From: Paraspadella gotoi
Lineage: Eukaryota > Chaetognatha
Reading direction: 5' to 3'
Assembly (NCBI GenBank): GCA_051294375.1
Contig: CM119267.1
Location: forward strand, 16,669,637 to 16,733,636
Length of the DNA stretch: 64,000 bases
Shown: positions 22,567-34,239 of the stretch, one piece after another
Layout: each line of letters begins with the position of its first letter
How positions within the stretch are numbered: the first letter of the stretch is position 1
Position numbers and translations under genes: made by a program
Notes under the pieces: generated by a model
The model's input: the letters and a program-made list of their open reading frames with translations, nothing else
Told to the model about the DNA's origin: nothing
Databases searched by the model: none

Positions 22567-23131
22567 TCTTTACGTTATTGACTCTCTCTTCTTGGGAATT
22601 TTCCCCATCTTTTTCACCTTCCAACTGCTTTTGCGGCGCGCGCTTTCCATTTCTCTATTCTCTTCTTCCTCTTCTTCCACCTCCTCCTCCTCCTCCTCCT
22701 TCTCCTCACCCAATCAAACGCTTCTTCCTTCCCCGGCGTCATTGGAAATTCTTATCCTTTTTCCGATAACAAATCTCGAGTCGATGTCAAAACAATCAGG
22801 AGGACCTCGAAGACTGCGAGACTTTATGTTAGATAACGTTACTTTACATTACGTTGCATTCCGTTTCATTAGACAGTCCTTGCTCGGTACGGCCTGTTGT
22901 AAGTTGGCGCAATTGTTTTCGAGAGATTAAGGCTGCTTCGATTTGATTTCATAATTTACATACTCTTAATTTTATCACTATCGTCACATTATAAGTATTA
23001 TATTATAGCAAGATATAGAAATATAGAAATATTACAGAAATAATATACAACTTCATTGATAAGGAAGCCAGGTACTCTGGGAATGAATAAACTCGACTGT
23101 GAGAGAGTCTTGATTGAAAGCTTGCAGGGAC
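22565..23131. other. Spacer
   Basis: Contains TCC repeats near 22676-22706. No gene was seen. Confidence 0.5.
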
Positions 23132-23258
23132 CTGCTATGTCGTTGTATTGTAAGAGAGATGGAGGACTTACACCACCAAAGCCTGTCCAAAGTCAGGGGC
23201 AAGATAGCTTATTTATTAAATGAATGGATAATTTTTATATTGGTTGTACCAATTTCAT
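23132..23258 (+). mobile_element. Dispersed repeat family 2, copy 1
   Basis: About 127 bases closely matching 49188-49314 in the same orientation and with the same length. Shared sequence includes 'aggggcaagatagcttattt', 'ggataatttttatattggtt' and 'gtaccaatttcat'. It may be the 3' part of a retroelement or a SINE, but no Pol III boxes or coding frame were identified. Confidence 0.7.
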
Positions 23259-23746
23259 TATGATATCAAGGTGGTTAGCTGATTTAAAATAAATTATAAA
23301 AAAATTGATTAGTAATGAACAGACTAAATGAATATGATAAAGTTAGAAAAAATAAATATAAAACACATTAACGTACCTGAATTAACGAAACATACACTAG
23401 GTAATTTTCCTTCGTCATTAACTGAGGTATATATAACTAATTTAACGTGTTAATATTAATTTAAAGATTTTTACAGCTTCTTATAACGCCTCTACAAAGA
23501 CTAAAAGAATTTTTAGCCAGCCGAACTTTAGCGTGTATCGCTTGGATTTCCCCAACGCGGTTTAATAAACATTTCAGTGTTTACTTCTGAATATTTAAAA
23601 GGCATCGACGAAAAGGAGAGAGATGAACGACGCGAGCGGAACATTTTAGAAGCGAGAGAGAGAGAGAGCGAGATGATGGAGATAGAGTCACTTAAGTGAA
23701 TGACGGTGAATGGGTGACAGAGAGAAAATAAATTGTCGGTGGAGGA
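23259..23746. other. AT-rich spacer
   Basis: No gene or known repeat was seen. Confidence 0.5.
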
Positions 23747-23989
23747 TTAAGGAGAAAATTTGGGTGGCATTTGGTTTGAGAATAGAAAAAGATGACAAAG
23801 AATAATGGAAATGAAGAAATGACAAAGGGAATATTTCCCTGTCAGGTGTGACGTCGGTATTGCGCAAAAAAAAGACCGAACAATCTTTAATGTTTCGAAA
23901 AAAAAACTCTCTGCACCTGTAGATCGAGGAAGTAGAAAAAAGAGAGAGATGAAAAATTGATGAGCTGTCGAAAAAGTGCCGAAATCGAT

Positions 23990-24126
23990 AGGAAGAGAAA
24001 AAAAAACGGTTGTTGTTATTGGCACGGTAGTAGATGCAGAGGGAGTTAATGTTACAGCATCGGCGTTGTTGCAGCAGCAAAAATTGCGGTTGCGGCAGCC
24101 GCAGCATAAATCCGACATCTGTCGAA
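23990..24126 (-). CDS. Possible Cys-rich exon
   Basis: A good acceptor with a long pyrimidine tract (ending CTATCTTTCAG) precedes a frame with ATG at 24118-24116 that reads MSDLCCGCRNRNFCCCNN and then a Thr/Ser-rich stretch. The cysteines come from GCA/GCC-type repeats read as TGC, and an alternative frame reads as an alanine run. The 3' end is not defined because no donor was chosen. No family was recognised. Confidence 0.2.
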
Positions 24127-24226
24127 CTGAAAGATAGAGGATTAAAAAAAAAAGAAAAGAGTTGAAGATCCCAACCGACGGACAAAATGACAAATCGGAC
24201 GTACCGACAAACCGACGCACCTGCGT

Positions 24227-24338
<112 letters not shown>

Positions 24339-24592
24339 GGGGAAAAAGAAAATCCGACGGAGGCGAGAGAGACGCTTGTCAACGACGGGCGAACATAGGC
24401 GCCTCGAGACGATGAATGACGAAGAGGCTTAATCGAAAACGAGGCTGAGAAATTGGAAATAAAAGAACAGGACGACTTCGCGTCTGGATGTGGAAAAAAA
24501 AGGAAGATGGCGTCTTTGGAAAGAAGGAGAATTCATGTTTTAAATAGGAATGGCGATTGAGTTCGGTCGACTTCAGACAACATTTCAACTTA

Positions 24593-24660
24593 CAATGTAT
24601 AATGTATAATGTATAATATTGTATAATTGTATAATTGTATAATGTATAATGTATAATATT
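24593..24660 (+). repeat. TATAATG tandem heptamer
   Basis: Repeated 'tataatg' and 'tataattg' units, about nine copies. Simple AT-rich minisatellite. Confidence 0.85.
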
Positions 24661-24779
24661 GTTAATTTCTAATTTCTATTTCTCCACCGGACTCTACCTC
24701 GATTCGATCAGTGGAAATCGATACCACGATTTCGATGAGAAAATTTTCATCTTTGGCCGCTCGACTAAAAAAAAAAAAC

Positions 24780-25153
24780 CTAATGATATTAACGCGACCG
24801 GCGACGTCGGCGCCAATGGCACCAGCAATCATTCGCGTTTCCGGCGACGACGCAGGTGGATAGAAACCGATTTTTTTTCCCCGCGCGATGGCGCGATGAA
24901 CGTAATGAACTCGGCGTCGGAGAGTTTTTCGCGCAGCGGGGAACATTTTTCTTGGCGTTTCCGCTTTGGCGCCGCGGCGTCGATCCATCCCGGCGTCAGT
25001 CTCCCGGAATCACGACGCCTCATCGCCTCTCGATGTATTCGCCGGCGGAGGATTGTCGGATGGATCGATGGAGCGACGGATTGTTTGAGTCACGACTCGA
25101 GCAGTCACGGGACCTTCCTGGTTTTTCAATAATCATTCAAGAGACGAGAACTT
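24780..25153 (+). other. GC-rich block with a donor-like end, unresolved coding
   Basis: A CpG-rich island in AT-rich surroundings, ending in GAACTT|GTAAGTAAT. Both strands are open (frames of 101-158 residues), so composition does not decide the frame. It could be a 5' exon or a regulatory island. No motif was recognised in any frame. Confidence 0.3.
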
Positions 25154-25559
25154 GTAAGTAATTTAGTTGACTTGTATAATGACAATCGCCTGTTCGCTTT
25201 TCTTCTTCCTCGTAATAGAACTTGAGAACAATGTTTTTTTTTTTTTTAAAGTTTTAACGACTGAATTATGAGGGGGAAAAAAGTTTTTAATCTCCAACGA
25301 GGAAATTCTAACGACGGAAAGAGATTAACCGTAAGAAGAGATTAACGACTGAGAGAATAGGCCGTGATTACGCGAAGGAGATAATTATGTAACATGAGAA
25401 ATTACTCAACTCTATTTCAGTACCCGACTTCTTTGTTCGTGTTTTGTTTTCTCAGAAAAACGTTATTCCGTTCTTTGTTTCTCAATTCAAAAACCCCGTT
25501 TTTATACGTCAAGATGTTTTTTCTCCCAAATGTCAAAAATTTTCTTCGGGTTTTCGTAC

Positions 25560-25674
25560 CGAAAATTCGATGGCAGCCGTGTTGAAGGAGGCGTAGTCAG
25601 AGGAGGAGGAGGAGGAGGAGGAGGAGGAGGAAGAGGAGGAGGAGTGATTGGGGACTTAGGATACATACAAGCGG
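25560..25674 (-). CDS. Possible Pro-rich exon
   Basis: A strong acceptor (TTCGTCTTTCTTTCTCAG) at 25676-25675 opens a frame entering in phase 1: ACMYPKSPITPPPLPPPP, a proline run from CCT repeats, then LTTPPSTRLPSNF. A weak donor (CG|GTACGA) may end it at 25560; otherwise the frame continues to a stop at 25502. The exon phase at its 3' end (2) does not fit the entry phase of exon 1 at 14751, so a direct join to that gene is not supported. Confidence 0.3.
25592..25644 (+). repeat. (GGA)n array
   Basis: GGA/GAG triplets with one AGA interruption. It encodes the proline run of the minus-strand exon candidate. Confidence 0.9.
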
Positions 25675-26040
25675 CTGAGAAAGAAAGACGAAGAAGTTGA
25701 TATATATATAAGGGAGTGATATAGAGACAGAAAGGTAAAAAGAGTAAAAAAAAAAATCTAGATATAAAAGAAGAGGAGAAAAGTTGATGATCGCCGACGG
25801 AGAAATGACGCCGACTGAATAAGAAAAATGGAAGTCGGCGTGGAATCATCGTTTTTGGTGAAAAAAAAAAGATTCTTCCGTGAAAAGCGAAATCTGCATT
25901 TGTGAAAAAAGAAAAGAAAGAAAGAAGAGACAAGATTGAAGATTCGCGGATTTCAAATTCCGTCGAGGATCGAGTTGATTATTATGGGAATCGAAAACAA
26001 ACAACGTGGGCGGTTTTTACGTGGTTCGTACTATAACCAT

Positions 26041-26679
26041 TAGGGTGAAGTGAAAGTTTGGAATCAAAATAGGAGTTATATCTTGAAAACTATATAATAG
26101 CGAATATAATAATATATATATAATATAATCTTTAGTTATTTTTCTTTTTTTACAAATATAGTAGCCCAGTCAGTTTATTTTGTATATAGTACTACCCTTA
26201 TATATGTCAAAATTTAAAAATGTTTTTTTTTTAATTATGAGAACAGATTCAGATTCCTTGTTAAAAGTTGATAAAAAAATTATAAATCTTTTTTTAAAGT
26301 TATATCATTAAGTAGGTTAAAATTACAAAAAAAAAATTTTTTAAGCTGGTTATTGAAAATCAGCGTCTTAAATACAGTTTTTTACATTTTTGACCAACTT
26401 TGCTCTGTTTTCTTTTCAGAAAAAAAAAAAAAAAAAAAAAACTTAATGAATGAATTTTTAATCAACTTTTTGTAAAGAATCCAAATCCGATCTTAAAATT
26501 TAAAAATTGGCATTTTGAAATTTTAGCCTATTATATACTTATTAGTTATTACTATAGATGAAAATAGCTCACAGGTGCGCACAAATGTATAAAATTAAAA
26601 AATAAATTGGTTTTTATTTTTATATTTTATATGCTGAATTTTAATTTTTCTAAAATTTTATCATTTTTACTTCACTCTA
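26041..26679 (+). mobile_element. Fold-back MITE family 3, copy A
   Basis: Long imperfect inverted repeat of about 640 bases. The left end is TA-GGGTGAAGTGAAAGT and the right end, in reverse complement, is TA-GAGTGAAGTAAAAA. Inner blocks pair as well: 'gttaaaagttgataaaaaaa' against 'caactttttgtaaagaatcc'. The ends abut TA on both sides, as expected for TA target-site duplication in Tc1/mariner-type elements. No transposase frame is present, so it is non-autonomous. It is more degraded than copy B. Confidence 0.65.
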
Positions 26680-26690
26680 ATATCCATGGT

Positions 26691-26695
<5 letters not shown>

Positions 26696-26742
<47 letters not shown>
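26696..26742 (+). repeat. (CT)n tract
   Basis: Pure CT repeats immediately after the fold-back element. Confidence 0.95.
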
Positions 26743-26746
<4 letters not shown>

Positions 26747-28004
26747 CTACTCCGAAGGTCATTATCCGATAGTTTTAGGTCAGTTTCTCTCATGTTTGTT
26801 AAACTGTTTAACTCTCGTTCGCTTTGTGTGTCTTGTAGACTGTATGGCGATTTGTCTGAATGTCAGTTAATTTGTTTTTCTGTTTGTGTGTCAGTTGGTT
26901 TGAAAGTCGTTCTTTCAGCCCAAAACTACTTCCATTCATGCCCGCCAAAAAAAACCGCGCCGCATCGACATGAGTTTAGATCTCCCCCAGCCCCCCCTAA
27001 ACGTTATTTACCCCTTTTTTTTATATTCGTGTTCATATTTTATTCCTCTTCCTCTTCTTCCTCTCCTCGGGAGAGACGAGACTTCAAACGCTTTTCATCG
27101 CCGCCGCCACGCGTCGCCTCGCCTCGCCGCCTTGCTGCATTTAGATATAAAAATTAGATTCGGCATCTGTTTTTCGCGACGCCTCTCGCGGCGGCATCTC
27201 CCCGACGGCATCTCCCCCTCCTTTGGCGGCGGATAAAAAGGTTAAAAAATCCGTCCTGGCGGATTTTCTTGTTTTCAGAAACGACAAAGAGAATCTTGAT
27301 GTTGATTTTTGATTTTGTCTATGAATAAAACTAAAACGAGGAATTTTATTATCTTTGATGGATAACCCAATCTTTCCTTCAGACAAGCATCGTGAGCAAA
27401 ATAGAGTTCTTGATTTCTTGACTCGTCAAAATTTCCTTGAAACGATGTGTCGTTTTTATTCTTTCTTTTCTTGATGTTTCTCAACAACATTTTTAACATC
27501 GTCATCGTAGTAATCATAATCATAGTCAACCGGTATTGGAGTAATATTTCCTAACCTTCATAAAACTTTATAAACGTCTCAATTAATATTTTTAACTTTT
27601 TTCTATCGAAGAAAGAAGATTCCTTGACAAATGACTACTTCCGAAAGAAAGTTTTTCTACATCAGTGACTCAATATATATTTAAACTAGAAGTATCTAGT
27701 TACATATCGAGTTACATTTCCGTCGACTCTTGCCTCATATCATCATCAATTTATCGTTCGATGCTTCGGATAAAAAAAAGGGAATCGATATTCGATTTGG
27801 TTGTTTCGTGTTTAGTTTCACGACGACGAGGACGACGACGATGACGACGACGACGATGACAACGACGACGACAACAACAACGACGACGCCATGGCAGCGA
27901 TTTTTATGAAGCCAATATCATCTGGAAACCTTTGAACTTCGACGGCTTAGAGCGAGAAAAAAAAAACACTCGGCGAAGTTCGAGCATCGAAGACCCGTGA
28001 GCGT
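26743..28004. other. Spacer with GC-rich island and GAC array
   Basis: A GC-rich patch at 27095-27235 contains 'gacgcctctcgcggcggcat' and CCGCC repeats. A GAC/GAT array occupies 27821-27888. No exon was convincingly identified. Confidence 0.5.
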
Positions 28005-28800
28005 CATCCCACCTTGGTCATTAAGGCGTAGTGAAAGTTACATACGAAAATTCTAAAAGTCAATTATGAACAACATACCATCAGTGAACATTAATTTGTA
28101 AAAAAAATTAATTTTATGTTTTTTAATTTTCGCAGTAGGCTATATTTATATATAGTACTATCCTTATAAAATTGAAAAATTTCAAAATAGGCTTTTCTTA
28201 ATTTTGATTGCAGATTTGAATTCCTCGTCAAAAGTTGATAAAAGAAAATATAATTCATTTTTAAAAATTCTTTCATTAAGTAGGTTAAAAATTACAAAAA
28301 CTATATTTAATATTTAAAAAGTTAAATTTCAGTTTAAAATATAGCTTTTTCTAATTTTTGACCCACTTAATGAAGGAATTTTTCAAAAAAGAGTTATATT
28401 TCTTTTTATCAACTTTTTATGACGAATCCAAATCTGCAAAAAAATCTTAGAAAAAACTGTTTTGAAATTTTAACATTTATTGGTTTAGTACGAGTATAAA
28501 TATGGCCTACTGCATAAATTGTAAAATTTATTATAAATTTTTTTTATACATAAATGTTCATAAGTATAATGTTGTTCGTTCCTCACTTTTAGAATTTTAA
28601 TTAAAGTTAAACTTAGGAATTTTACTACGCCTTATTGGTCATGCCACCTTTGTGTCATTTTTTATCTCCTCCGAGAGGAGTGAGTGCCATCCTATCTTGG
28701 ACAATGGACATGCCACCTTTTTACCATTTAACTCCTCCCAGAGCAGAGAGTATCATTCCACCTTGGACATGCTACCTTTGTCCCATTTTTTATCTCCTCG
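28005..28800 (+). repeat. Minisatellite with about 60-70 base units, interrupted by a MITE
   Basis: Units of the type 'ccaccttggacatgccacct' followed by 'ttatctcctcc' start near 28641, 28710 and 28769. A partial unit ('catcccaccttggtca') lies at 28005-28020 on the far side of the fold-back element at 28022-28634. The element therefore inserted into one unit of an existing array. Confidence 0.65.
28022..28634 (+). mobile_element. Fold-back MITE family 3, copy B
   Basis: 613 bases with ends TAAGGCGTAGT and ACTACGCCTTA, perfect 11-base terminal inverted repeats that include TA. The two arms, about 300 bases each, pair over most of their length, meeting near 28325. Shared inner sequence with copy A includes 'agttgataaaa' and 'ttaagtaggttaaaatta'. 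There is no coding capacity. The insertion is visible because it splits a minisatellite unit. Confidence 0.8.
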
Positions 28801-29408
28801 TTCAATTCACCACTCTTACTTTCACAACATCTTTCTTATCATTTCCAACCCTCACCTCTACTCACCTTGGATAAATCGCCAGGCATAAGCTTAGGCTTAA
28901 GTCATCTTGCTGTTGCAGTATCTTTTTCGTGTCATCCAACTGTCTCTTTTTTCTAACCACCAATACATCTGTATCAAATCACGCCTCCCAAATCATATAT
29001 CCAGCTTTCGGGCACCATTGCCTCTATAGTAAATTTTTATAACCAACAACGTTCTTAAATCAACACTCGCCAGTTGCGAGCCACATTTTTCAAAATTGGC
29101 CCGAATCCACCATTTCTTCCAACGACCACCATTTCGAAAGTCCAATCCCCGTATGTAACCGGGCCGCTCTACTAGGGCGGAGGGATAAGCCCCGGATGAA
29201 ACTGCCGCTTAAGATTAATGCGAAGACATAAATTCTTTCGCTGTATGAAGTCGCAACGTCGGAAAGCGAGGGGAAGACGGGACGGAGAGGAAAAAAAGGA
29301 AAGAGATTAGAAAAAGGAAAAAAAGGAAAGAGATTAGAAAAAGGGGAAAAAATGGAGGAAGAACGGAGGAAAGTTTTGAGGGGAAAAAATTGCGGACGAA
29401 AAGAAGCG

Positions 29409-29455
<47 letters not shown>

Positions 29456-29457
29456 CC
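28801..29457. other. Spacer with GA tract
   Basis: Mixed sequence, GGAAAAA-rich repeats at 29290-29350 and a GA tract at 29418-29453. No gene was seen. Confidence 0.5.
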
Positions 29458-31699
29458 CAGGTGGAACCTTTCCATCCATCGTCACCAACTGTGATTAAAA
29501 CGTAAGAATTAGGGCTAAAAAAGAGAGAAAATTTAAGGAGGGGCGAAAGTCAAGGGTTAGAAAAAAAGGAAGAAAAAAGAGTTGCCAAATTTGAAGTAAG
29601 GTTTGCCAATGAGGGGGCCGTGAAAAAACGTATCGGAAAACAAAATCTAACACATTAAATATCCTAAATATTTAATAAAACATCAAACATGGAACCCAAA
29701 ACTAATAATCATATGAAAAAAAATAAAAGGTATTTTACCGTCAGAAAAACAAAGAAACAGAACGAGAAAAAAAAATAAAAAGGTGAAGAACCAACAATAA
29801 ACAAAACCATCGCTTCCTCTTTGTTCTTTCCTCCGCGAAGGGAGATGGTCGCATATATCTTTTTCTCCGTTTTATCACTATTATTATTTTTTTCGCCTCA
29901 TGTAATTTTAATTTTCTCTTAAAGATGGAGTGGCGTTATTTCTTTTTTCTTTCTTTTTTCTCTGACTCTGTCTCTCTCTCTCTCNNNNNNNNNNNNNNNN
30001 NNNNNNNNNNNNNNNNNNNNNNNNNNNNNNNNNNNNNNNNNNNNNNNNNNNNNNNNNNNNNNNNNNNNNNNNNNNNNNNNNNNNNNNNNNNNNNNNNNNN
30101 NNNNNNNNNNNNNNNNNNNNNNNNNNNNNNNNNNNNNNNNNNNNNNNNNNNNNNNNNNNNNNNNNNNNNNNNNNNNNNNNNNNNNNNNNNNNNNNNNNNN
30201 NNNNNNNNNNNNNNNNNNNNNNNNNNNNNNNNNNNNNNNNNNNNNNNNNNNNNNNNNNNNNNNNNNNNNNNNNNNNNNNNNNNNNNNNNNNNNNNNNNNN
30301 NNNNNNNNNNNNNNNNNNNNNNNNNNNNNNNNNNNNNNNNNNNNNNNNNNNNNNNNNNNNNNNNNNNNNNNNNNTTGTAGTGTTTTTCCCACATTCGCTT
30401 CCTCGCTGACGGAATTGACAACTTACAAATACTTTGGAAAGCATGGTTTATACAGCACAATGTATAAACTTATAACAAAAAAAACCTTGTTTTAAGCGGA
30501 GTCCGTGAATTAAATATTTCGAGTGGATTTCGGATGGAAATCTGTCCGTAACTTGTATGATGGCTTATTTATATGAGGTGATTTTCACAGAACTGAATCC
30601 GCCCGCTAAATTTCGCATGCGCTTAATTTACTTGAAAAACCCCAAATTAAACAACGCGAAGATAAACGTCCAACATATGGCTGAAAACCCAAAATATTGA
30701 CAATCACAATTTTCGATATTACTCTTTTATTCAAAAACAATAAATTTTTTCAAGATTTTGAACCGCAAACATAACAACCCGTTTTTAACCTTCTTTTCAC
30801 ATCCTCCTATTTTAAAATACTTTTTCAATTTCATTTGTTTAAAATACGCTTAGAATGAGATAATTAAAATTTAAAAAGTTCCCCTGACCACAAAAGAACT
30901 AAAATTAAAGTGAATTTTTAAAGAATTCGAGTTTTTTTTTACTTTTTAAGAAAAGCTAAAATACAAAGATGCTCAACGAAACATGAAATTAAGTTGCGCT
31001 ATCTCTCTCTCTCTCTCTCTCTCTCNNNNNNNNNNNNNNNNNNNNNNNNNGAGAGAGAAGAAGAGGAGAGCGAGGAGAGAGAGAAGAGAGAGAGAGAGGG
31101 AGAAAGAGAGAGAGTAGACAGAAGAGAGAGAGAGTAGACGAGTCAGGTATAAAAAAAGAAAAAGAAATAACGGCCGAACTTCCATCTTTAAGAAGAAAAT
31201 TTAAAGATTACATGAGGCGAAAAATAATAAAATAGTGATAAACGTGAGAAAAAAGATATGATGCGACATCTCCCTGCGCGGAGGAAAGAAACAAAGAGGA
31301 AGCGAATGGGTTTTGTTTATTGTGGTTCACACCTTTATTTTTTTTCTCTCTGTTCTTTGTTTTTTTCTGACGTAAAGATACCTTTATTTTTTTCAATATA
31401 TTATTAGTTTGGGTTCCATGTGTTGGAGGTTGTTTAATTAAATATTAGATATTTAATTGTTAGATTTTGTTTCCGATACGTTTTCACCGCGCCCCCTCAT
31501 TGGCAAACCTTACTTTCAAATTTTGCACTCTTTTTCTCTTCCTTTTTTTAAACCCTTGACTTTCGCCGCCTTCCTTAAATTTTCTCTCTTTTTTAGCCCT
31601 GAATTTCTGTACGTTTAATCACGTTGGTGACGATGGGATGGAAAGGTCCACCTGGGAATTCTCTCTCTCCTCTCTCTCTCCTCTCTCTCTCTTCTCTCT

Positions 31700-31745
<46 letters not shown>

Positions 31746-32430
31746 TCTCTTCTCGTTCGATCGCCATTTTTTATTTCGTATTTTTAATGATTTCCTTTTT
31801 CTTGTAGTGTTTTTCCCCATTCGCTTCCTCGCTGACGGAATTGACAACTTACAATACTTTGGAAGCATGGTTTATAACGACAATGTATAAACTTATAAAA
31901 AAAAAAAACCTTGTTTTAAGCGGAGTCCGTGAATTAAATATTTCGAGTGGATTTCGGATGGAAATCTGTCCGTAACTTGTATGATGGCTTATTTATATGA
32001 GGGTGATTTTCACAGAACTGAATCCGCCCGCTAAATTTCGCATGCGCTTAATTTACTTGAAAAACCCCAAATTAAACAACGCGAAGATAAACGTCCAACC
32101 ATATGGCTGAAAACCCAAAATATTGACAATCACAATTTTCGATATTACTCTTTTATTCAAAAACAATAAATTTTTTCAAGTTTTGAACCGCAAACATAAC
32201 AACCCGTTTTTAACCTTCTTTTCACATCCTCCTATTTTAAATACTTTTTCAATTTCATTTGTTATAAATACGCCTTAGAATGAGATAATTAAAAATTTAA
32301 AAAGTTCTGACCACAAAAGAACTAAAATTAAAGTGAATTTTTTAAAGAATCGAGTTTTTTTTTACTTTTTAAGAAAAGCTAAAATACAAGAGAGCTCAAA
32401 CGAAACATGAAATTAAGTTGCGCTATCTCT
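29458..32430. repeat. Composite duplication D3: inverted A and direct B segments
   Basis: Segment A (29458-29931) returns inverted at 31182-31660. Segment B (30375-31024) returns in direct orientation at 31803-32430. The order is A, 390-N gap, B, 25-N gap (31026-31050), inverted A, CT tract, B. The sequence changes from CT to GA across the 25-N gap, as expected at a palindromic misjoin. Copies differ mostly by small indels. One true copy of A-tract-B, in one orientation, would explain everything. Confidence 0.75.
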
Positions 32431-32456
32431 CTCTCTCCTCTCTCTCTCTCTCTCCT

Positions 32457-32492
<36 letters not shown>

Positions 32493-32657
32493 TGCCAAAT
32501 GAAAATTATCTCATTAAAAAAAAAATTAACGATTTTTTGGGTTAATTTGACGGAAGAGAAAGAAAAAAAAATATGGCAAATTAAGGGCAAAGACTTTTGG
32601 TCTGGAATGAACACGGAGACGCTGCCCTGGATTTGTTTGGTTCTATTAAATGGAGAG

Positions 32658-32722
<65 letters not shown>

Positions 32723-32800
32723 AGAGAAGAGAGAACTTGACGAAAAAATCAAGAATCCCAGAATCCAAGATTTATCGGGACGATCTCTCTTTCCGTCTCA

Positions 32801-32875
<75 letters not shown>

Positions 32876-32880
32876 TTCCC
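32425..32880 (+). repeat. CT, GA and CT tracts in succession
   Basis: CT repeats at 32425-32490, GA repeats at 32655-32738 and CT repeats at 32800-32880, with unique sequence between them. The frame passing through all three is repeat-driven. Confidence 0.9.
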
Positions 32881-33040
32881 TCACTATCTGTCGATCTATC
32901 TTTCTCTGTCTCTCTCCTCACTCGGTTTTCTTGAGACTTTCCTCTTTTTTTTTGTTTCCACTTTCGCTTTTTTCCAACTTTGTCTTAATTTTCTTTAGTT
33001 TTTCTTCCTTTTCCCCTTTTTTTTTGCGACAGTCGTTGTC

Positions 33041-33113
33041 TTCGTCGTCGTCGTATTCGTCGTCGTCGTCGTCATAGTTTGTTTTCTTTTGTCGCCGCTA
33101 AATTCCTTCGGAA

Positions 33114-33163
<50 letters not shown>

Positions 33164-33165
33164 CC
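33041..33165 (+). repeat. (GTC)n arrays
   Basis: GTC/TCG runs at 33041-33072 and 33115-33162, separated by 'gttttcttttgtcgccgcta'. Complement of the GAC arrays elsewhere. Confidence 0.95.
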
Positions 33166-33767
33166 TCTCAAGTTGTCAGACGAAACGCTGATTACTTGCA
33201 TGTAATAAACTAAATGAACAAACTAAATAAATCTATCGTTGACTCACTCGCCCTTCTGATCTTTGCTTCTCCTCATTCCGATTCTCTCTTCCCCTTAATT
33301 TCTTTGGCAAAAGGCTTTCTTCAATTTAGACCTAATCCATCTCTAAATCTCTTTTATTTTTTGTGTCTCCCTTTCAACCCGTTTTTGATGCCATTTCGGA
33401 CCGTTTTTTATGCCATTTTGGGCCGTGCTTGATGCCGTTTAATCTCATTCGCGGTGGCATTTCAGTCCGGTTTTGATGGCAACGAAAGCGAAATATTTTA
33501 ACATTTTCGCCGACACGATTTCAGGGAATCAAAGAGACTTTTATTTATTTTTATTTATTATTTTTTATTTTTTTTAATTTCATTGAATGTGTTTTGTGAA
33601 CGTGTAAACGAGTACGAAATAAAAGGGTCATATGACTGTGGCTTGAATTGGGAAGAAAATTCCGGAATTGAATTTTAAACTTGAGTAAATCAGTTTCGGC
33701 TGAAACAGATAATCAGTTGCAATGACTGAACAGCAGTGTAAGCATAGTAAACAAATAATGCAGAAGG
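33166..33767. other. Spacer with GATGCCATTT repeats
   Basis: Three or four loose copies of 'tttttgatgccatttcggac' occur at 33385-33475. No gene was seen. Confidence 0.5.
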
Positions 33768-33768
33768 C

Positions 33769-33827
<59 letters not shown>

Positions 33828-33847
33828 CGACAGAGAGAGAGAGAGGG
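33768..33847 (+). repeat. (GA)n tract
   Basis: GA repeats with one GTCGAC interruption near 33825. Confidence 0.95.
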
Positions 33848-33978
33848 TTTCTCCTCATTTTCTTCTCGAAACTAAAATCTTTTTTTTTCTCTTTTTTTCG
33901 CCTTTTGTGAGAAATTCTTTGTCACTGTTGCCAAACTGTTCCGAGAGGATATCGCCCGAGTCTGTAGGGAGGCCGTTG

Positions 33979-34018
33979 CCACGCCCGTCACGCCCGTCAC
34001 GCCCGTCACGCCCGTCAC
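33979..34018 (+). repeat. CACGCCCGT nonamer, four units
   Basis: Four tandem copies of a nine-base unit. On the minus strand they encode a GVT repeat in an 80-residue frame that has no other support. Confidence 0.85.
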
Positions 34019-34239
34019 CCCTCGTGACACCGTTCGCGGGACGTTAACACTATCATCGTCTCGCGCGGCTGCTGACCCAGGAATAACGTCGTTTTCGAAC
34101 AAAGGGTGTGACATAGGCAGGACACATGAGTTGAAGCGGGAAGAGTTACAGAGAGGGTTTTAAAAACGAGCGGTTTATGGAGAAGAGGGAGAGGGAATAC
34201 AGAAGAAAATGAGACTGTATTAGTAGCGGTAGCCGAGAA

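Noticed and set aside
28005-28800. CRISPR-like array of repeats and spacers
   Set aside because: The units are 60-70 base tandem minisatellite repeats without short constant repeats and unique spacers, and the DNA is eukaryotic in character.
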